Below, piece after piece: positions 62,567 to 64,000 of a stretch of DNA of 64,000 nt (positions are counted from its first letter, which is position 1; each line of letters begins with the position of its first letter). The position numbers were made by a program, and so were the translations under genes. This DNA comes from Adiantum capillus-veneris (Eukaryota; Streptophyta; Polypodiopsida; Polypodiales; Pteridaceae), in NCBI GenBank assembly GCA_014529385.2, contig CM043971.1, forward strand, positions 84,487,340-84,551,339. Direction: 5' to 3'. The notes under the pieces were generated by a model. It was not told the origin of the DNA, ran no database searches, and saw only the letters and a list, made by a program, of their open reading frames with translations.

Positions 62567-63081
62567 GAGGCTTAAAACAATGTGTGGTGGGTAAGAACTA
62601 AGTAACACACAACATTAAATGAGGGGGATAAGGGGATCAATAGCTTGAAAGTGGACTGCGAGATCCCAAGTCGGACTAAACCCATCTTGAGGTGGACTAA
62701 ACCCAGCCAACACAAAAGTTGAGGCGTGCTAGACTTGGGTAGCAAAAAAAATCAATGTGGTTAGAGGGCTTGCCTAGCCGGTTTTGAACCCACAACCTCA
62801 TGCTCAGGATTTGAGAAACATGGGCTGACCACCTCACCCACGCGCACATGATGTACTCCTCCCAAATTTTATGATCCTTTATTGTGACCCAACATGCTTT
62901 ACCGAGGTTTAGGGAGTTTAATTTCTTCCCATGTTAATTAGTTTTGATGTGATGAATGTGTCTGCAATTGCATTGATTTTTGTGTTTAGACTTATGAGCC
63001 ATATGATCCCCTCACCACCTCCCATTTAATGTTGTGTGTTATTTATTCCCCTAAGGGTGAATAAGTGGTTTAAAACAAAAG
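62567..63081. mobile_element. Inverted-repeat element of about 515 bp
   Basis: The left end (AAAACAATGTGTGGTGGGTAA...CACACAACATTAAATG...GGGGATCA, about 62572-62640) is roughly the reverse complement of the right end (TGATCCCCTC...CATTTAATGTTGTGTG...GTTTAAAAC, about 63004-63077). There are no coding frames inside. A tRNA-like promoter lies within it. Confidence 0.5.
62775..62845 (-). repeat. tRNA-like RNA polymerase III promoter (SINE head)
   Basis: On the minus strand TGGGTGAGGTGG (62840-62829) resembles an A box. GGTTCAAAACC (62790-62780) resembles a B box, starting 50 bp later, as in tRNA-derived SINEs. The sequence does not fold as an intact tRNA by eye. Confidence 0.45.
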
Positions 63082-63153
63082 CATGGGCATGTCGGTCATG
63101 AGGAATATTTAAATGGAAAAAGAAACCCATTGTTTTTGTGTGTGTTGGGGGCC

Positions 63154-63172
63154 GGGGGGGGGGGGGGGGGGG
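63154..63172. repeat. Poly-G tract (19 G)
   Basis: Uninterrupted G run after GGGGGCC. No gene. It borders the gypsy remnant. Confidence 0.95.
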
Positions 63173-63210
63173 TAGGGGTGCAGGGGGAAGCACAGGGGTA
63201 AAAGATTCTT

Positions 63211-64000
63211 ATGGGTAGGCCAACAATAGCTAATATGACACCATTGACTCCAGCACATCCACTGGGTATATTCATGAAATGGGGTTTGGATTTCATGGGG
63301 CCACTTAAGAATATTACTCCAAGGAAGAACAAGTATATTATTCTGGCCACAATTTATGTCAGCACAAGTGGGTTGAATCCAAGTCTTTACCAGAAAACAC
63401 TGCTTGGACTAGATAAATAACTTTATTCATATATGAAAACATGATATGCAGATATAGATGCCAATCAAGATTGTCTCACATCAGGGGATGTACTTCATTT
63501 ATGAAACGATTATAATATTGACTGAGATCTTTTTAGTTAAGCACCAAAAATCTATGCCTTATTGTCCTAGGTGCAATGGTCAAGCAAAAAGCAGCAATAA
63601 AACCATGAAGACCATTCTCACAAAGATAGCTCAAAAGGAACCACACCATTGGGATGCTAAGCTCTAGATATCGCTATGGGCTTATCAGACTGCTTATAAG
63701 GTCACTACTGGCATGAAACCTTTCAGAATGGTATATGGAATGCAGGCAATAGTCCCAATGGATTTTGCCATTCCTAGCCTTACACTAGCAGTTGAACATG
63801 GGATGGACTTTAACCACAATCTAAAGCAGAGATTGGGTGAGTTTTATAACTGGAAAAGATCAAACAAAGGGAAATGTTGGAATCGGAAGTTGGCCATCAA
63901 AGGAGGAAACGTTGGCATGACAGTAAGATCAAGGTCAAGGACTTCAAGAGAGGTGACCTATTATTCTATATTACTCAAAACTAGCACCAAAGAAACTAAT
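63211..64000 (+). pseudogene. Ty3/gypsy integrase remnant, cut by the window end
   Basis: The first piece (63211-63420) has FMKWGLDFMGPLK, the start of the integrase core, with its first Asp. The second (63458-63667) has KIVSHQGMYFI and NGQAKSSNKTMKTIL. These are the standard SDQG and GQAESSNK motifs, but Asp is His and Glu is Lys, with the usual 35 residues between. After a TAG stop (63665-63667) the same frame continues as LWAYQTAYKVTTGMKPF and MVYGMQAIVP, the region after the core. Frame breaks occur near 63370-63460. It belongs to a different lineage from the two elements above, since the residues around each motif differ. Confidence 0.85.

Noticed and set aside
62775-62845. Functional tRNA gene
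   Set aside because: A- and B-box words are present, but no complete cloverleaf with a paired acceptor stem is visible.

Overview
The window looks like nuclear DNA from a land plant with a large, repeat-filled genome. The evidence is two Ty3/gypsy lineages typical of plants (a chromodomain 'chromovirus' and a Tat-like element with two RNase H domains), a Ty1/copia element, initiator-Met tRNA primer-binding sites (TGGTATCAGAGC), a CACTA transposase remnant, plant-style leucine-rich repeats, and short GT-AG introns. Very long dinucleotide tracts (TC, GA, TG, CA) recur throughout. I cannot name the species; a fern, lycophyte or similar large-genome plant would fit. There is no intact ordinary single-copy gene that I can recognise.

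Layout. 1-6.2 kb: non-coding, with microsatellites. 6.2-6.7 kb: CACTA transposase remnant with a recognisable intron. 7.5-9.1 kb (-): open 523-codon reading frame with a Gag-like N-terminus, a long acidic middle and a hydrophobic C-terminus. 9.1-14.3 kb: non-coding, with a repeated palindrome and a possible SINE. 14.65-17.03 kb (+): small copia element with LTRs, PBS and perfect 5-bp target duplication, whose central pol is replaced by an antisense gypsy gag fragment. 19.2-28.0 kb (-): complete, apparently young chromovirus with nearly identical LTRs, TSD CTTGC and one uninterrupted 1593-codon gag-pol. 28.4-29.0 kb (-): LRR pseudogene fragment. 30.0-33.8 kb (-): decayed multi-exon gene whose first visible exon resembles the ParB/sulfiredoxin fold. 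34.2-34.4 kb: foldback element.

34.7-55.0 kb is a Russian doll of insertions. A small LTR element (TRIM-like) holds a second, deleted chromovirus copy (TSD AGAGG; the paired LTR at 34.7-35.0 kb preserves the empty site). That copy is split by an LTR sequence on the + strand (target repeat ATAG). That in turn is split by a degenerate Tat-like gypsy element on the - strand, whose LTR carries a 1.34-kb DNA element flanked by TTAA (its empty site is preserved in the partner LTR).

55.0-56.8 kb: GA tract and very AT-rich DNA. 56.8-57.2 kb: foldback element next to an unrecognised 254-codon reading frame (57.2-58.0 kb). 58-63 kb: non-coding, with a duplicated segment, a long TC tract and an inverted-repeat element holding a tRNA-like promoter. 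63.2 kb to the end (+): decayed gypsy integrase that has lost two of its three catalytic residues and runs off the window.

The only gene likely to make a full working product is the chromovirus gag-pol at 21.2-26.0 kb. Most of the rest is dead or non-autonomous mobile DNA. The decayed ParB/Srx-like split gene is the most unusual item.
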